From: Oscillospiraceae bacterium
Lineage (GTDB): Bacteria; Bacillota; Clostridia; Oscillospirales; Ruminococcaceae
DNA: 64,000 nt
Direction: 5' to 3'
Assembly: GCA_017439985.1 (NCBI GenBank)
Contig: JAFSIC010000007.1
Location: 62,001 to 126,000, forward strand
In this document: positions 25,920-34,832 of the stretch, in pieces
How positions within the stretch are numbered: position 1 is the first letter of the stretch
Layout of the letters: the number at the start of each line of letters is the position of its first letter
Translations under genes and position numbers: made by a program
Notes under the pieces: model-generated
The model's database searches: none
Told to the model about the DNA's origin: nothing
Seen by the model: the letters and a program-made list of their open reading frames with translations, nothing else

Positions 25920-27578
25920 ATGGAACAGAGTCGTCAGTGTATGCTCTGTCCTCGCCGTTGCGGTGCAGAGCGTAAAATACAAAACGGATTCTGTGGCGGC
26001 GGTTCTCTCCCGAAAGTGGCGAGAGCCGCCCTTCATTTCTGGGAAGAACCGGTCATCAGCGGCGAAGAAGGCAGCGGTACGGTGTTCTTTTCCGGCTGTC
26101 CGCTTCAGTGCGTATTCTGCCAGAATCATGACATCAGCAGCGGGAACTTCGGGCAGGAAATCTCCATCGAACGTCTTGCTGAGATCTTTCTGGAACTGCA
26201 GGAACAGGGCGCCAACAACATCAATCTGGTGACAGGCACCCACTATGTTCCGCAAATTATCGCAGCACTTGATTTGGTTCGCGGAAAGCTGCAGATTCCC
26301 GTGGTGTACAACAGCTCCGGCTATGAAACCTTGGAAACGCTCCGTATACTGGAGGGCTACGTGGACATTTATCTTCCCGACTTAAAATATCTGGACAGCA
26401 AGCGTTCCCTGCGTTATTCCAACGCCGCCGATTATCCCCAAACTGCCACTGCCGCCATTCTGGAAATGTTTCGGCAGGTGGGTGCAGTGCAATATGATGA
26501 ACGCGGTATGTTGAAAAAAGGTCTCATCGTCCGCCACATGGTCATGCCGGGCGGCGTAGAAGACTCCGTCAACATCCTCCGCTGGGTAGCTGAAAATCTG
26601 CCGCTGGATGATATTCTGATCAGCATCATGAGTCAGTACACTCCTTTCCATCGCAGTGCGGATTTCCCTGAAATCCACCGCCGCCTGACCGAGAAAGAGT
26701 ATGATGCTGTTCTTGACGCACTGGATGAGTTGGATATTGAAAACGGCTTCTGTCAGGAGCTCAGCTCTGCCAGTGAAGAATACACCCCATCCTTCCGTCT
26801 GGAAGGTGTTCTGAAGAAAGAAGGCATTCCTGTGAAAGCAACAATCCAGCAGGTCATTGACCGTTTTATCGATGAATATTGCGAAAAAATGGGCTGGCAG
26901 CGCATCTGGCAGCCAGTTCTTGTCGGCATCGCCGACGCAGAAAACCCGGGCTTTGCGGAGCTGCGTAAACTGGTCATCGAAGACCATCAGCTGCCTCATG
27001 AGGCTCTGCCTTCTGCCAAAACTGTCATCAGCTACTTTCTGCCTTTTATTCCGGAAGTACCAAACAGCAACATCGGTGAGGTCATGCCGTCCGAACCATG
27101 GGCAAAGGCTTACGAATACACAAACAAAATGGCTGCTGATCTGAATATCCATCTCATCGAGTGGGTAAAAGATCAAGGTTATGAAGCAGCAAACCCTGCT
27201 GCAGCCATGCTGGGTGAACCATATCTGCGAAGCCGTTGGTCTCAGCGTCATGTGGCGAGATTGGCAGGTCTGGGTACTTTTGGTGTCAATAATATGCTCA
27301 TCACTGAGAAGGGCTGCTGCGGCCGTGCTTATTCTGTTGTAACCTCCCTGCCTCTGACCGCCGACGAAGCGATGCAGGAGGAAGCTTGCCTCTACAAACG
27401 CAATAGATCCTGCCTGCTCTGCGTGAAACGCTGCCCAATCGGTGCGCTGACTGTGGAAGGCTTCGATCGTCTGAAATGTCACCTGCATCTGGAAAGCAAC
27501 GGCGAGAAGACCAGCAACGGCGCCACCGTCTGTGGAAAATGCCTGGTTGGTATGCCTTGCTCCTTCAAACGGCCATAA
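25920..27578 (+). CDS. Fusion: PflX-like radical SAM protein and QueG-like Fe-S protein
   Basis: 552 residues. Residues 1 to about 290 resemble PflX/COG1313 radical SAM proteins: an N-terminal CMLCPRRC and CGGG patch, then the SAM cluster motif CPLQCVFCQN. Residues from about 305 to the end resemble the QueG/COG1600 family, with VARLAGLGTFGVNNMLIT and a ferredoxin-like CLLCVKRCPIGAL plus CGKCLVGMPC. QueG reduces epoxyqueuosine with cobalamin, but several relatives have other roles. The joined form is unusual. The gene follows ansA by four bases and no queuosine gene is adjacent, so the function is open. Confidence 0.75.
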   Translation: MEQSRQCMLCPRRCGAERKIQNGFCGGGSLPKVARAALHFWEEPVISGEEGSGTVFFSGCPLQCVFCQNHDISSGNFGQEISIERLAEIFLELQEQGANNINLVTGTHYVPQIIAALDLVRGKLQIPVVYNSSGYETLETLRILEGYVDIYLPDLKYLDSKRSLRYSNAADYPQTATAAILEMFRQVGAVQYDERGMLKKGLIVRHMVMPGGVEDSVNILRWVAENLPLDDILISIMSQYTPFHRSADFPEIHRRLTEKEYDAVLDALDELDIENGFCQELSSASEEYTPSFRLEGVLKKEGIPVKATIQQVIDRFIDEYCEKMGWQRIWQPVLVGIADAENPGFAELRKLVIEDHQLPHEALPSAKTVISYFLPFIPEVPNSNIGEVMPSEPWAKAYEYTNKMAADLNIHLIEWVKDQGYEAANPAAAMLGEPYLRSRWSQRHVARLAGLGTFGVNNMLITEKGCCGRAYSVVTSLPLTADEAMQEEACLYKRNRSCLLCVKRCPIGALTVEGFDRLKCHLHLESNGEKTSNGATVCGKCLVGMPCSFKRP

Positions 27579-27591
27579 TTTTTACTTATTT

Positions 27592-27619
27592 AAGCCTCCT
27601 TCGGGAGGCTTTTCTTTTT
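27592..27619 (+). terminator. Rho-independent terminator
   Basis: AAGCCTCC-TTC-GGGAGGCTTTT followed by CTTTTTC. Confidence 0.88.
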
Positions 27620-27740
27620 CCAGTTTTTTATCCAAAATTGGAAAACAGCAATTCCATCACTCTTTTGCGCCGTTTTTCACGATTTGTGCATAAAATTATC
27701 ATCATTTTAACGAAATTAGTTACTTTTTGCTAAAGATATC

Positions 27741-27769
27741 TTGATTTTTACTTCAAAAAGTTGTATCAT
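27741..27769 (+). promoter_or_regulatory. Promoter of the sugar ABC operon
   Basis: TTGATT (27741-27746), 17-base spacer, TATCAT (27764-27769). Confidence 0.65.
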
Positions 27770-27784
27770 AGTAGTAACGGATAT

Positions 27785-27798
27785 TGGAAACGTTTCCA
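27785..27798 (+). promoter_or_regulatory. LacI-type operator
   Basis: TGGAAACGTTTCCA is a perfect 14-bp palindrome with a central CG, the hallmark of LacI/GalR operators. It begins 15 bases after the -10 box, so a bound repressor would block initiation or early elongation. A half site (CCGTTTCC) follows at 27803-27810. The likely ligand is the LacI protein encoded at 31065 in the same operon. Confidence 0.8.
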
Positions 27799-27857
27799 TG
27801 AACCGTTTCCAAATTTCCAATTCATACGAACAAAAATACATAGGAGGATTTTAAAGT

Positions 27858-29231
27858 ATGAAAAAGAAACTGTTATCTCTGATCCTTGCAGGCGCAATGC
27901 TGCTCTCTCTGGGCGCTTGCTCCAGCGAACAGGCTCCTGCTGAAAAACCAGCAGAAACCCCAGCTGCTCCAGTTGAAACTCCTGCAGCTCCTGCTACTCC
28001 AGCAGCTCCAACCGAAACCCCAGCTGCTCCAGAAGCAAAAGGCGAAGTTTACTACCTGAACTTCAAACCAGAAGCTGACGAACAGTGGAAAGCCCTTGCT
28101 AAAGCTTACACTGATGAGACCGGTGTTCCTGTTACTATCGTAACCGCTGCTTCTAACACCTATGAAGAAACCCTGATGTCCGAAATGGCAAAATCCAACC
28201 CACCAACCATGTTCCACGTTAACGGCCCTATCGGTCTGCTTAACTGGAGCGACTATTGCTTGGATCTGTCCGGTTCCGATCTCTACGGCGAACTGACCAG
28301 CGATGGTTATGCACTGAAAAACGGTGATGAAGTAAAAGCGATGGCAATGGCAATCGAATCCTACGGTATCATCGTCAATAAAACTTTGCTGGCTGAAGCA
28401 GGCTATTCCATCGAAGATATTACCAACTTCGAAAGCCTGAAAGCAATTGCTGAAGACATCACCGCTCGTTCTTCTGAGCTGGGCTTTGCAGCATTCTCTT
28501 CTGCTGGTATGGATGGTTCTTCCAACTGGAGATTCCAGACCCATCTGGCAAACCTGCCAATCTACTATGAATATGAAGCAGATGGCATCAACAGCACTGA
28601 AGCTATCAAAGGTACTTACCTGGACAACTACAAAAACATCTTCGATCTGTACATCAACAACTCTACCTGCGCTCCTGCAGAACTGTCTGCTAAGACTGGT
28701 GACGACTCCAGAAACGAATTCCTGAACAAACAGGCTGTATTCTTCCAGAACGGCTCTTGGGAATACGCTAACCTGGTAGGTGAAGGTCTGTTCACTGACG
28801 ATGATCTTGCTATGATTCCAATCTACATCGGCGTTGAAGGCGAAGAAAATCAGGGTATCTGTGCTGGTACCGAAAACTACTGGTGCGTAAACTCTCAGGC
28901 TTCTGAAGACAACATCAAAGCTACTCTGGACTTCATGTACTGGTGTGTAACCTCTGAAACTGGTCTGAACGGCATGTGCGTAGATATGGGCTTCGTTCTT
29001 CCATTCGCTAAAGGTCTGGAAGCTACCAATCTGTTCATGAGACAGAATGATGAAATGGCTAAAGCAGGCAAGACCCCAGTTCGTTGGGACTTCCCAACTA
29101 TTCCTGGTCAGACCTGGAAAGACAACCTTGCTACCGCTCTGACTGCTTACACTGCAGGCACCGGTGACTGGGATGGTGTTGTTTCTTCCTTCGTTGACGG
29201 TTGGGCAAGCGAATACGCTGCAATGGCATAA
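27858..29231 (+). CDS. Sugar ABC transporter substrate-binding lipoprotein
   Basis: 457 residues. Signal peptide with lipobox LGAC (Cys at about residue 21), then an Ala/Pro/Glu/Thr-rich linker of about 40 residues made of repeats of ETPAAP, then a family 1 solute-binding fold (EQWKALAKAYTDETGVPVTIV near the start). It captures a sugar outside the membrane for the two permeases that follow. The malQ gene at the operon end suggests a maltodextrin or related alpha-glucoside. The codons are strongly biased, fitting high expression, and a terminator lies between this gene and the permeases. Confidence 0.92.
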   Translation: MKKKLLSLILAGAMLLSLGACSSEQAPAEKPAETPAAPVETPAAPATPAAPTETPAAPEAKGEVYYLNFKPEADEQWKALAKAYTDETGVPVTIVTAASNTYEETLMSEMAKSNPPTMFHVNGPIGLLNWSDYCLDLSGSDLYGELTSDGYALKNGDEVKAMAMAIESYGIIVNKTLLAEAGYSIEDITNFESLKAIAEDITARSSELGFAAFSSAGMDGSSNWRFQTHLANLPIYYEYEADGINSTEAIKGTYLDNYKNIFDLYINNSTCAPAELSAKTGDDSRNEFLNKQAVFFQNGSWEYANLVGEGLFTDDDLAMIPIYIGVEGEENQGICAGTENYWCVNSQASEDNIKATLDFMYWCVTSETGLNGMCVDMGFVLPFAKGLEATNLFMRQNDEMAKAGKTPVRWDFPTIPGQTWKDNLATALTAYTAGTGDWDGVVSSFVDGWASEYAAMA

Positions 29232-29267
29232 CATTTATCGAATTAGTTACATAATCTAAGTCATCCC

Positions 29268-29303
29268 GACCGGGTGGGCGTTTCCGCCCACCCGGTCTTT
29301 TTC
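29268..29303 (+). terminator. Internal operon terminator or attenuator
   Basis: A 13-bp perfect stem (29268-29280 with 29285-29297), loop TTTC, then a T run. It would make the binding protein mRNA more abundant than the permease mRNA. Confidence 0.9.
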
Positions 29304-29368
29304 TTTATTTCATCCCTTTTTCTAATTTTATCCACTGATACAAACAAATACAAAAAGGAGGCGTTCTT

Positions 29369-30220
29369 TTGGAGAAGGCAATTAAAAAGTACTGGCCGAT
29401 CTTTGTACTGCCAACCTTAGCTGCATTCAGTATCGGCTTTATCTATCCGTTCCTACAGGGACTTTACCTGTCCTTTTGTAAGTTCATTACCATCGACAAT
29501 GCAACTTGGAATGGCATAAAAAACTATCTGTACGCATTTACCGATGAAGCCTTTTTGCATTCTTTCTTCTTCAGTGCAGGCTTTACCATCGTTTCCACCC
29601 TTTTGATCAATGTCATCGCCTTTGCCATCGCTCTGGCATTGACACGTAACATCAAAGGCACCAATCTCTTCCGCTCCGTTTACTTCCTGCCAAATCTGAT
29701 TGGCGGTATCGTATTGGGTTATATCTGGCAGATCCTTATCAACTGCGCTCTTGCTCTGCTGGAAAAACCTTTGCTGGCTGTTAATCCTACCTTCGGTTTC
29801 TGGGGACTGATCATTCTCATGTGCTGGCAGCAGATCGGTTACATGATGATCATTTACATCGCCGGTCTTCAATCCATCCCAAGCGATTATTTGGAAGCAG
29901 CCCGTATTGACGGCGCCAACGAATGGCAGATCCTGACCAAGGTAAAAATTCCAAACGTTATGCCATCTATCACCATCTGTCTCTTCCTCTCTGTAACCAA
30001 TGGCTTCAAACTGTTTGACCAGAACCTTGCGCTCACCGCTGGTGAACCGGGTCACATGACCGAAGGTCTGGCTCTGAACATTTACGATACATTCTACGGT
30101 CGCGTTGGTCCTCAGTGGAAAGGCTATGGCCAGGCAAAAGCAGTTATTTTCTGCGTGCTGGTTATCGTTATTTCCCTGATTCAGCTCCGTGCGACCCGTT
30201 CTAAGGAGGTTCAGCAGTAA
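29369..30220 (+). CDS. Sugar ABC transporter permease, MalF/UgpA type
   Basis: 283 residues, six membrane segments. The EAA loop that docks the ATPase is visible as YLEAARIDGANEWQILTKVKIPNV. The start is TTG at 29369, placed by AGGAGG eight bases upstream. The stop overlaps the next start by one base (TAATG). Confidence 0.93.
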   Translation: MEKAIKKYWPIFVLPTLAAFSIGFIYPFLQGLYLSFCKFITIDNATWNGIKNYLYAFTDEAFLHSFFFSAGFTIVSTLLINVIAFAIALALTRNIKGTNLFRSVYFLPNLIGGIVLGYIWQILINCALALLEKPLLAVNPTFGFWGLIILMCWQQIGYMMIIYIAGLQSIPSDYLEAARIDGANEWQILTKVKIPNVMPSITICLFLSVTNGFKLFDQNLALTAGEPGHMTEGLALNIYDTFYGRVGPQWKGYGQAKAVIFCVLVIVISLIQLRATRSKEVQQ

Positions 30221-31065
30221 TGACAAAGAAAAAGAGCATTTTCGACACCATTCTCAGTATCTTCCTTGGAATTTTGAGCCTTGCGTGGATCTATCCTGTT
30301 TTCATGATCCTGTTCAACTCCCTAAAAAGCGAACAGCACATTAGTACCTCTTCTATTTTTGAATTGCCAACAGTAGAAAGCTTTGTCGGTCTTGATAACT
30401 ATCTGAATGCTATCAATGCCAAAGGCTTCATGACCGCCTTCTGGTACTCTCTGGTCATCACCGTTTCCTCTTTGGTGCTGATTTTGATCTGCTGCTCCAT
30501 GTGTGCATGGTACATCACCCGTGTAAAATCCAAGCTAAGCAATGCTTGTTACTACCTCTTCGTATTCTCCATGGTTGTTCCGTTCCAGATGCTGATGTTT
30601 ACTCTGTCTGCAACCGCTGACCGCATCGGCCTGAGCAATCCATACAACATCTGCATCATTTATCTGGGCTTCGGCGCAGGTCTTGCTGTCTTTATGTTCT
30701 GCGGCTTCATGAAATCCGTTCCTCTGGAAATCGAAGAAGCTGCGATGATCGACGGCTGCAACCCTCTGCAGATCTTCTTCCTTATCGTTCTGCCAATTTT
30801 GAAACCAACCCTCATTTCCGTTGGTATTCTGGAAACCATGTGGCTGTGGAACGACTACTTGCTGCCATATCTGGTACTGGACCGCACCAAAGGTTACACC
30901 ACCATTCCGATCTTTATCCAGTACTTCAAGGGCAGCTACGGTAAAGTTGAAATGGGTCCAATGATGGCATCCATCATGCTGACCGTTCTTCCTATCATTA
31001 TTGTCTATATCTTCTGCCAGAAATACATCATCAAGGGTGTTGTGGCAGGTGCTGTCAAAGGTTAA
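30220..31065 (+). CDS. Sugar ABC transporter permease, MalG/UgpE type
   Basis: 281 residues, six membrane segments, EAA loop at EIEEAAMIDGCNPLQIFFLIVLP. It pairs with the preceding permease to form the channel. Its stop again overlaps the next start by one base. Confidence 0.93.
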   Translation: MTKKKSIFDTILSIFLGILSLAWIYPVFMILFNSLKSEQHISTSSIFELPTVESFVGLDNYLNAINAKGFMTAFWYSLVITVSSLVLILICCSMCAWYITRVKSKLSNACYYLFVFSMVVPFQMLMFTLSATADRIGLSNPYNICIIYLGFGAGLAVFMFCGFMKSVPLEIEEAAMIDGCNPLQIFFLIVLPILKPTLISVGILETMWLWNDYLLPYLVLDRTKGYTTIPIFIQYFKGSYGKVEMGPMMASIMLTVLPIIIVYIFCQKYIIKGVVAGAVKG

Positions 31066-32093
31066 TGCCTATGACCATCAAAGACATTGCCCGACTGTCC
31101 GGCTATGCGGTGGGAACTGTTTCCCGCGTGCTCAACGGCAGCCCCCAAGTTTCTGAAGCCGCACGAAACCGTATCATGGCCGTGGTTCAGGAACACAACT
31201 TCAAACTCAATAACAACGCCAAACACCTGAAGCAGCAGGCCAGCAAAGGCATTGCCATCATCGTCAAAGGTACGCAGAATATGCTCTTTGCCGGCATCAT
31301 GGAACGTCTGCAGAACCGCGTTATTGAACAAGGCTTCGCCAGCCTCGTGTACTATATCGACGAGGAAGATAACGAGGTAGAGCAGGCTTTACAGATCTGC
31401 CGTGAGCGTCACCCGCAGGGTGTGCTCTTCCTCGGCAGTAATCTGGATACCTTCCGTCGCCAGTTTTCCAGCATGACGATACCCTGTGTTTTGGTGACCA
31501 ACTCCGCTGCTTCTCTTGATTTCAGCAATTTATCCAGCGTCAGCACCGATGACGCCGCCGCTTCTGAATTTGCGGTGGAGCATCTGATTGCGCTGGGTCA
31601 CCGCAATATCGCCATCATCGGCGGTAAAATGGATCAGTCCAACATGGCACGCATCCGTTATGAAGGCTGTCTGCGCGCTTTTGAACGCCACGGCATTTCC
31701 TTCGACCAGCAGCTGCAGTACATGGAGGCTCGCTTCTCTCTGGAGGACGGCCGCCGCAGTATGCATGATCTGCTGGACCGTATGCCTCAGGTCAGCGCTG
31801 TTTTTGCCATGTCTGACGTGATCGCCATGGGTGCTATGCGCGCCATCTGTGACCGAGGGCTGCGCGTTCCCGATGATATTTCCGTTATGGGCTTCGACGG
31901 TATCGATCTGGTGCGTTATCTCAATCCGGAGCTCTGTACCATCCGTCAGCACAAGGAACATATCGCTGACCGCAGCGTAGATATCCTCACCCGCTGCATC
32001 CATGAATCCATTTCTGCCGTTCACGAGGTCATTGAATTTGATTTTGTAAACGGCGAAAGCGTTAAGGCGCTTGAACAAAACGCAACAACATAA
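31065..32093 (+). CDS. LacI family transcriptional regulator
   Basis: 342 residues. N-terminal helix-turn-helix and hinge (TIKDIARLSGYAVGTVSRVLNG), then a periplasmic-binding-protein-like effector domain (VFAMSDVIAMGAMRAICDRGLRVPDDISVMGFDG). It sits inside the operon it probably represses; a palindromic operator lies at 27785-27798. The start could also be the ATG at 31071. The effector is presumably the transported sugar. Confidence 0.93.
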   Translation: MPMTIKDIARLSGYAVGTVSRVLNGSPQVSEAARNRIMAVVQEHNFKLNNNAKHLKQQASKGIAIIVKGTQNMLFAGIMERLQNRVIEQGFASLVYYIDEEDNEVEQALQICRERHPQGVLFLGSNLDTFRRQFSSMTIPCVLVTNSAASLDFSNLSSVSTDDAAASEFAVEHLIALGHRNIAIIGGKMDQSNMARIRYEGCLRAFERHGISFDQQLQYMEARFSLEDGRRSMHDLLDRMPQVSAVFAMSDVIAMGAMRAICDRGLRVPDDISVMGFDGIDLVRYLNPELCTIRQHKEHIADRSVDILTRCIHESISAVHEVIEFDFVNGESVKALEQNATT

Positions 32094-32105
32094 GGGAGAT
32101 ATATT

Positions 32106-33224
32106 ATGGCAAACATTACATTCAAACATGTTGTAAAAGCTTATGACAGCCGCGATAAAAAGGGAGAAAAAATCGTTGTTGTTCCAGATCTGAATCTGGA
32201 GATCTACGACAAAGAATTCGTTGTTCTGGTTGGCCCTTCCGGCTGTGGTAAATCCACTACTCTGCGTATGATAGCCGGTCTGGAAGATGTTTCCGGCGGC
32301 GAACTGTACATTGGCGACAGACTGGTCAATGATGTGGAACCAAAGGACCGCGACATTGCTATGGTATTCCAGAGCTATGCCCTGTATCCACATATGACCG
32401 TTTACAAAAATATGGCTTTCGGTCTGGAACTGAGAAAAACTCCAAAAGAGGAGATCGAAAAACGCGTTCTGGAAGCTGCTCGTATTCTGGAACTGGAACC
32501 TTACCTGAAACGCAAACCAAAAGAACTTTCCGGCGGTCAGCGTCAGCGTGTTGCTCTTGGTCGTGCAATGGTCCGTAATCCTGCTGTTTTCCTGCTGGAC
32601 GAACCGCTGTCCAACCTTGACGCTAAACTCCGTACCGAGATGAGAAGCCAGATCGCAGCGCTGCACAAACGTCTGCAGACCACCTTCGTTTACGTTACCC
32701 ACGACCAGACCGAAGCAATGACCATGGGTGACCGCATCGTTGTTATGAAAGACGGCAACATCCATCAGGTGGATACTCCTCAGAATCTGTACAATCAGCC
32801 TTGCAATATGTTCGTAGCAAGCTTCATCGGTTCTCCTCAGATGAACTTCATTGACGCAAAAGTTGAAAAAGACGGCGACGCTTATGCACTCTGCTTCGAA
32901 GGCTGCCGTGTTCCTTCCAACAAAGCAGAACTGGCTGACTATGTTGGCAAAGAGGTCGTTGTAGGCATCCGTCCGGAAGACCTCCACGCAGAAGGCAGCT
33001 TCAACAGCAGCTGCGGCTTCCCGATCCATGTAGAAATGGCTGAAATGATGGGCTCCGAGATCTATGTTTACTTCAATGTCAACGGCAATCCTGACGGCAA
33101 GAAGAAGATCGCCCGTATTCCATCCAGAGAAAATATCCATTCCGATGACGATGTTCGCCTGCTGATCGACGTGAACCGTGTTCATGTCTTTGACAAAGAA
33201 ACTCAGGCAGCAATCTGTCACTAA
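32106..33224 (+). CDS. Sugar ABC transporter ATPase, MsmK/UgpC type
   Basis: 372 residues. Walker A GPSGCGKST, Q-loop, signature LSGGQRQRVALGRA, Walker B VFLLDEPLSNLDAKLR and H-loop are all intact; the C-terminal ~130 residues are the TOBE regulatory domain typical of CUT1 sugar importers. It powers the two permeases encoded just upstream. Many gut Bacillota use one such ATPase for several importers. Confidence 0.94.
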   Translation: MANITFKHVVKAYDSRDKKGEKIVVVPDLNLEIYDKEFVVLVGPSGCGKSTTLRMIAGLEDVSGGELYIGDRLVNDVEPKDRDIAMVFQSYALYPHMTVYKNMAFGLELRKTPKEEIEKRVLEAARILELEPYLKRKPKELSGGQRQRVALGRAMVRNPAVFLLDEPLSNLDAKLRTEMRSQIAALHKRLQTTFVYVTHDQTEAMTMGDRIVVMKDGNIHQVDTPQNLYNQPCNMFVASFIGSPQMNFIDAKVEKDGDAYALCFEGCRVPSNKAELADYVGKEVVVGIRPEDLHAEGSFNSSCGFPIHVEMAEMMGSEIYVYFNVNGNPDGKKKIARIPSRENIHSDDDVRLLIDVNRVHVFDKETQAAICH

Positions 33225-33258
33225 TTGAAAGCAACCGTTACGAAAGGGGTGAACAACC

Positions 33259-34773
33259 ATGAGAAGTAACGGCATTCTGATGCACCTCTCCTCCCTCGCT
33301 ACCGATCAGGGTATCGGCACCATGGGACAAGCCGCAAGAGATTTTGTTTCCTTCCTGAAGGAAGCGGGGCAGTCCTACTGGCAGCTGCTTCCCATCTGTC
33401 CAACCAGTTATGGAGATTCTCCGTACCAGTCTTTCTCCACCTTCGCCGGCAATCCGTACTTCATCGATCTGGATGAGCTCTGCGCCGAGGGTCTCATTGA
33501 AAAGGGAGACTATGTTGATATCGACTGGGAAAGCAAACCCGATGACATCAATTACGGTGTTCTCTACGAAAAACGTTATCCTATCCTTCGCAAAGCGGCA
33601 AACAAGTTCCTGCAGCAGGATCCTCTGCCGAAGGAATACCACGATTTCTGCTGGTTCAACGGCTACTGGCTAGAGGATTACTCCCTCTTCATGGCGCTGA
33701 AAGAGAAAAATAACGGCGCTCCATGGCAGGACTGGGAGCCGGCTCTGCGCAACTACGATCCTCATGTGATCTGGAACACCAAGCAGGAGCTTTCTTCTGA
33801 AATGCACTTCTGGAAGGTGCTGCAGTTCCTCTTCTTCAAACAATGGTATGCGCTGAAGGAATATGCCAACGAACAGGGCATTCAGATCATCGGTGACCTG
33901 CCGATCTACGTTTCACTGGACAGTGTCGATGTCTGGGCGCATCCGGAACTGTTCCAGCTGGATGAAAACAAGAATCCGAAGGAAGTTGCCGGCTGTCCAC
34001 CGGATGGCTTCTCCGCCACCGGACAGCTTTGGGGCAACCCGCTGTTTGACTGGGGCTACATGGCACGCGATGGCTTCTCCTGGTGGGTCAGCCGCATCAA
34101 ATATCTCTGCAATGTCTATGATATGCTCCGCATCGACCACTTCCGCGGTTTTGAATCTTACTACGCCATTCCTTACGGCGATAAGGATGCCAGCCGCGGC
34201 GTATGGCGCAAGGGTCCCGGTATGGATCTGTGGCGCAGCGTAGATTGGGCCATCGGCAGACAGAACATCATCGCAGAGGATCTTGGCTTCCTGACGGAAC
34301 CTGTCCGTCAGATGCTGAAAGAAAGCGGATTCCCGGGCATGAAAGTGCTGGAATTTGCTTTCGACACCCGCGATGCAAACTGCAGCGACTATCTGCCTCA
34401 CTGTTACCCACAGAACTGCATCGCTTATGTAGGCACCCACGACAACGAAACCATCTTCGGCTGGATGAAAGACGCCGCCGAGGAGGATGTGACCTATGCC
34501 AAAGAGTATCTCCGCCTCAACGACCCTGATAACTACCACTGGGATATGATGTGCGGACTCTGGGCAAGCCCTGCTGATTTGACCGTAGTTCAGGCGCAGG
34601 ATATCCTGGGATTGGACGGCAAGAGCCGCATGAATCAACCATCCACCGTGGGCAAAAACTGGCGCTGGAGAGCGCTTCCGGGCGTCTTCACTCCCGAACT
34701 GGCGAAAAAATTGTGGAATTTCTGCCGCATCTACGGTCGTCTGCCTGCAGAACCTGTGAAATCCGAAATCTAA
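33259..34773 (+). CDS. malQ: 4-alpha-glucanotransferase, GH77
   Basis: 504 residues. GH77 signatures: LLPICPTSYGDSPYQSFSTFAGNPYFIDL near the N-terminus is the family start, LRIDHFRGFE carries the nucleophile Asp, IIAEDLGFL the acid/base Glu and GTHDNET the third carboxylate. It rearranges maltodextrins, releasing glucose. As the last gene of the ABC operon it points to maltooligosaccharides as the transported sugar. Confidence 0.95.
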   Translation: MRSNGILMHLSSLATDQGIGTMGQAARDFVSFLKEAGQSYWQLLPICPTSYGDSPYQSFSTFAGNPYFIDLDELCAEGLIEKGDYVDIDWESKPDDINYGVLYEKRYPILRKAANKFLQQDPLPKEYHDFCWFNGYWLEDYSLFMALKEKNNGAPWQDWEPALRNYDPHVIWNTKQELSSEMHFWKVLQFLFFKQWYALKEYANEQGIQIIGDLPIYVSLDSVDVWAHPELFQLDENKNPKEVAGCPPDGFSATGQLWGNPLFDWGYMARDGFSWWVSRIKYLCNVYDMLRIDHFRGFESYYAIPYGDKDASRGVWRKGPGMDLWRSVDWAIGRQNIIAEDLGFLTEPVRQMLKESGFPGMKVLEFAFDTRDANCSDYLPHCYPQNCIAYVGTHDNETIFGWMKDAAEEDVTYAKEYLRLNDPDNYHWDMMCGLWASPADLTVVQAQDILGLDGKSRMNQPSTVGKNWRWRALPGVFTPELAKKLWNFCRIYGRLPAEPVKSEI

Positions 34774-34786
34774 GCTTCCTTATACA

Positions 34787-34822
34787 AAAATCCCCCGCTG
34801 ACCAAGGTCAGCGGGGGATTTT
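34787..34822. terminator. Bidirectional terminator
   Basis: A 17-bp stem (34787-34803 with 34806-34822) ending in AAAA/TTTT on each strand, between convergent malQ and mrp. Confidence 0.92.
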
Positions 34823-34832
34823 ACTGTTTCAA

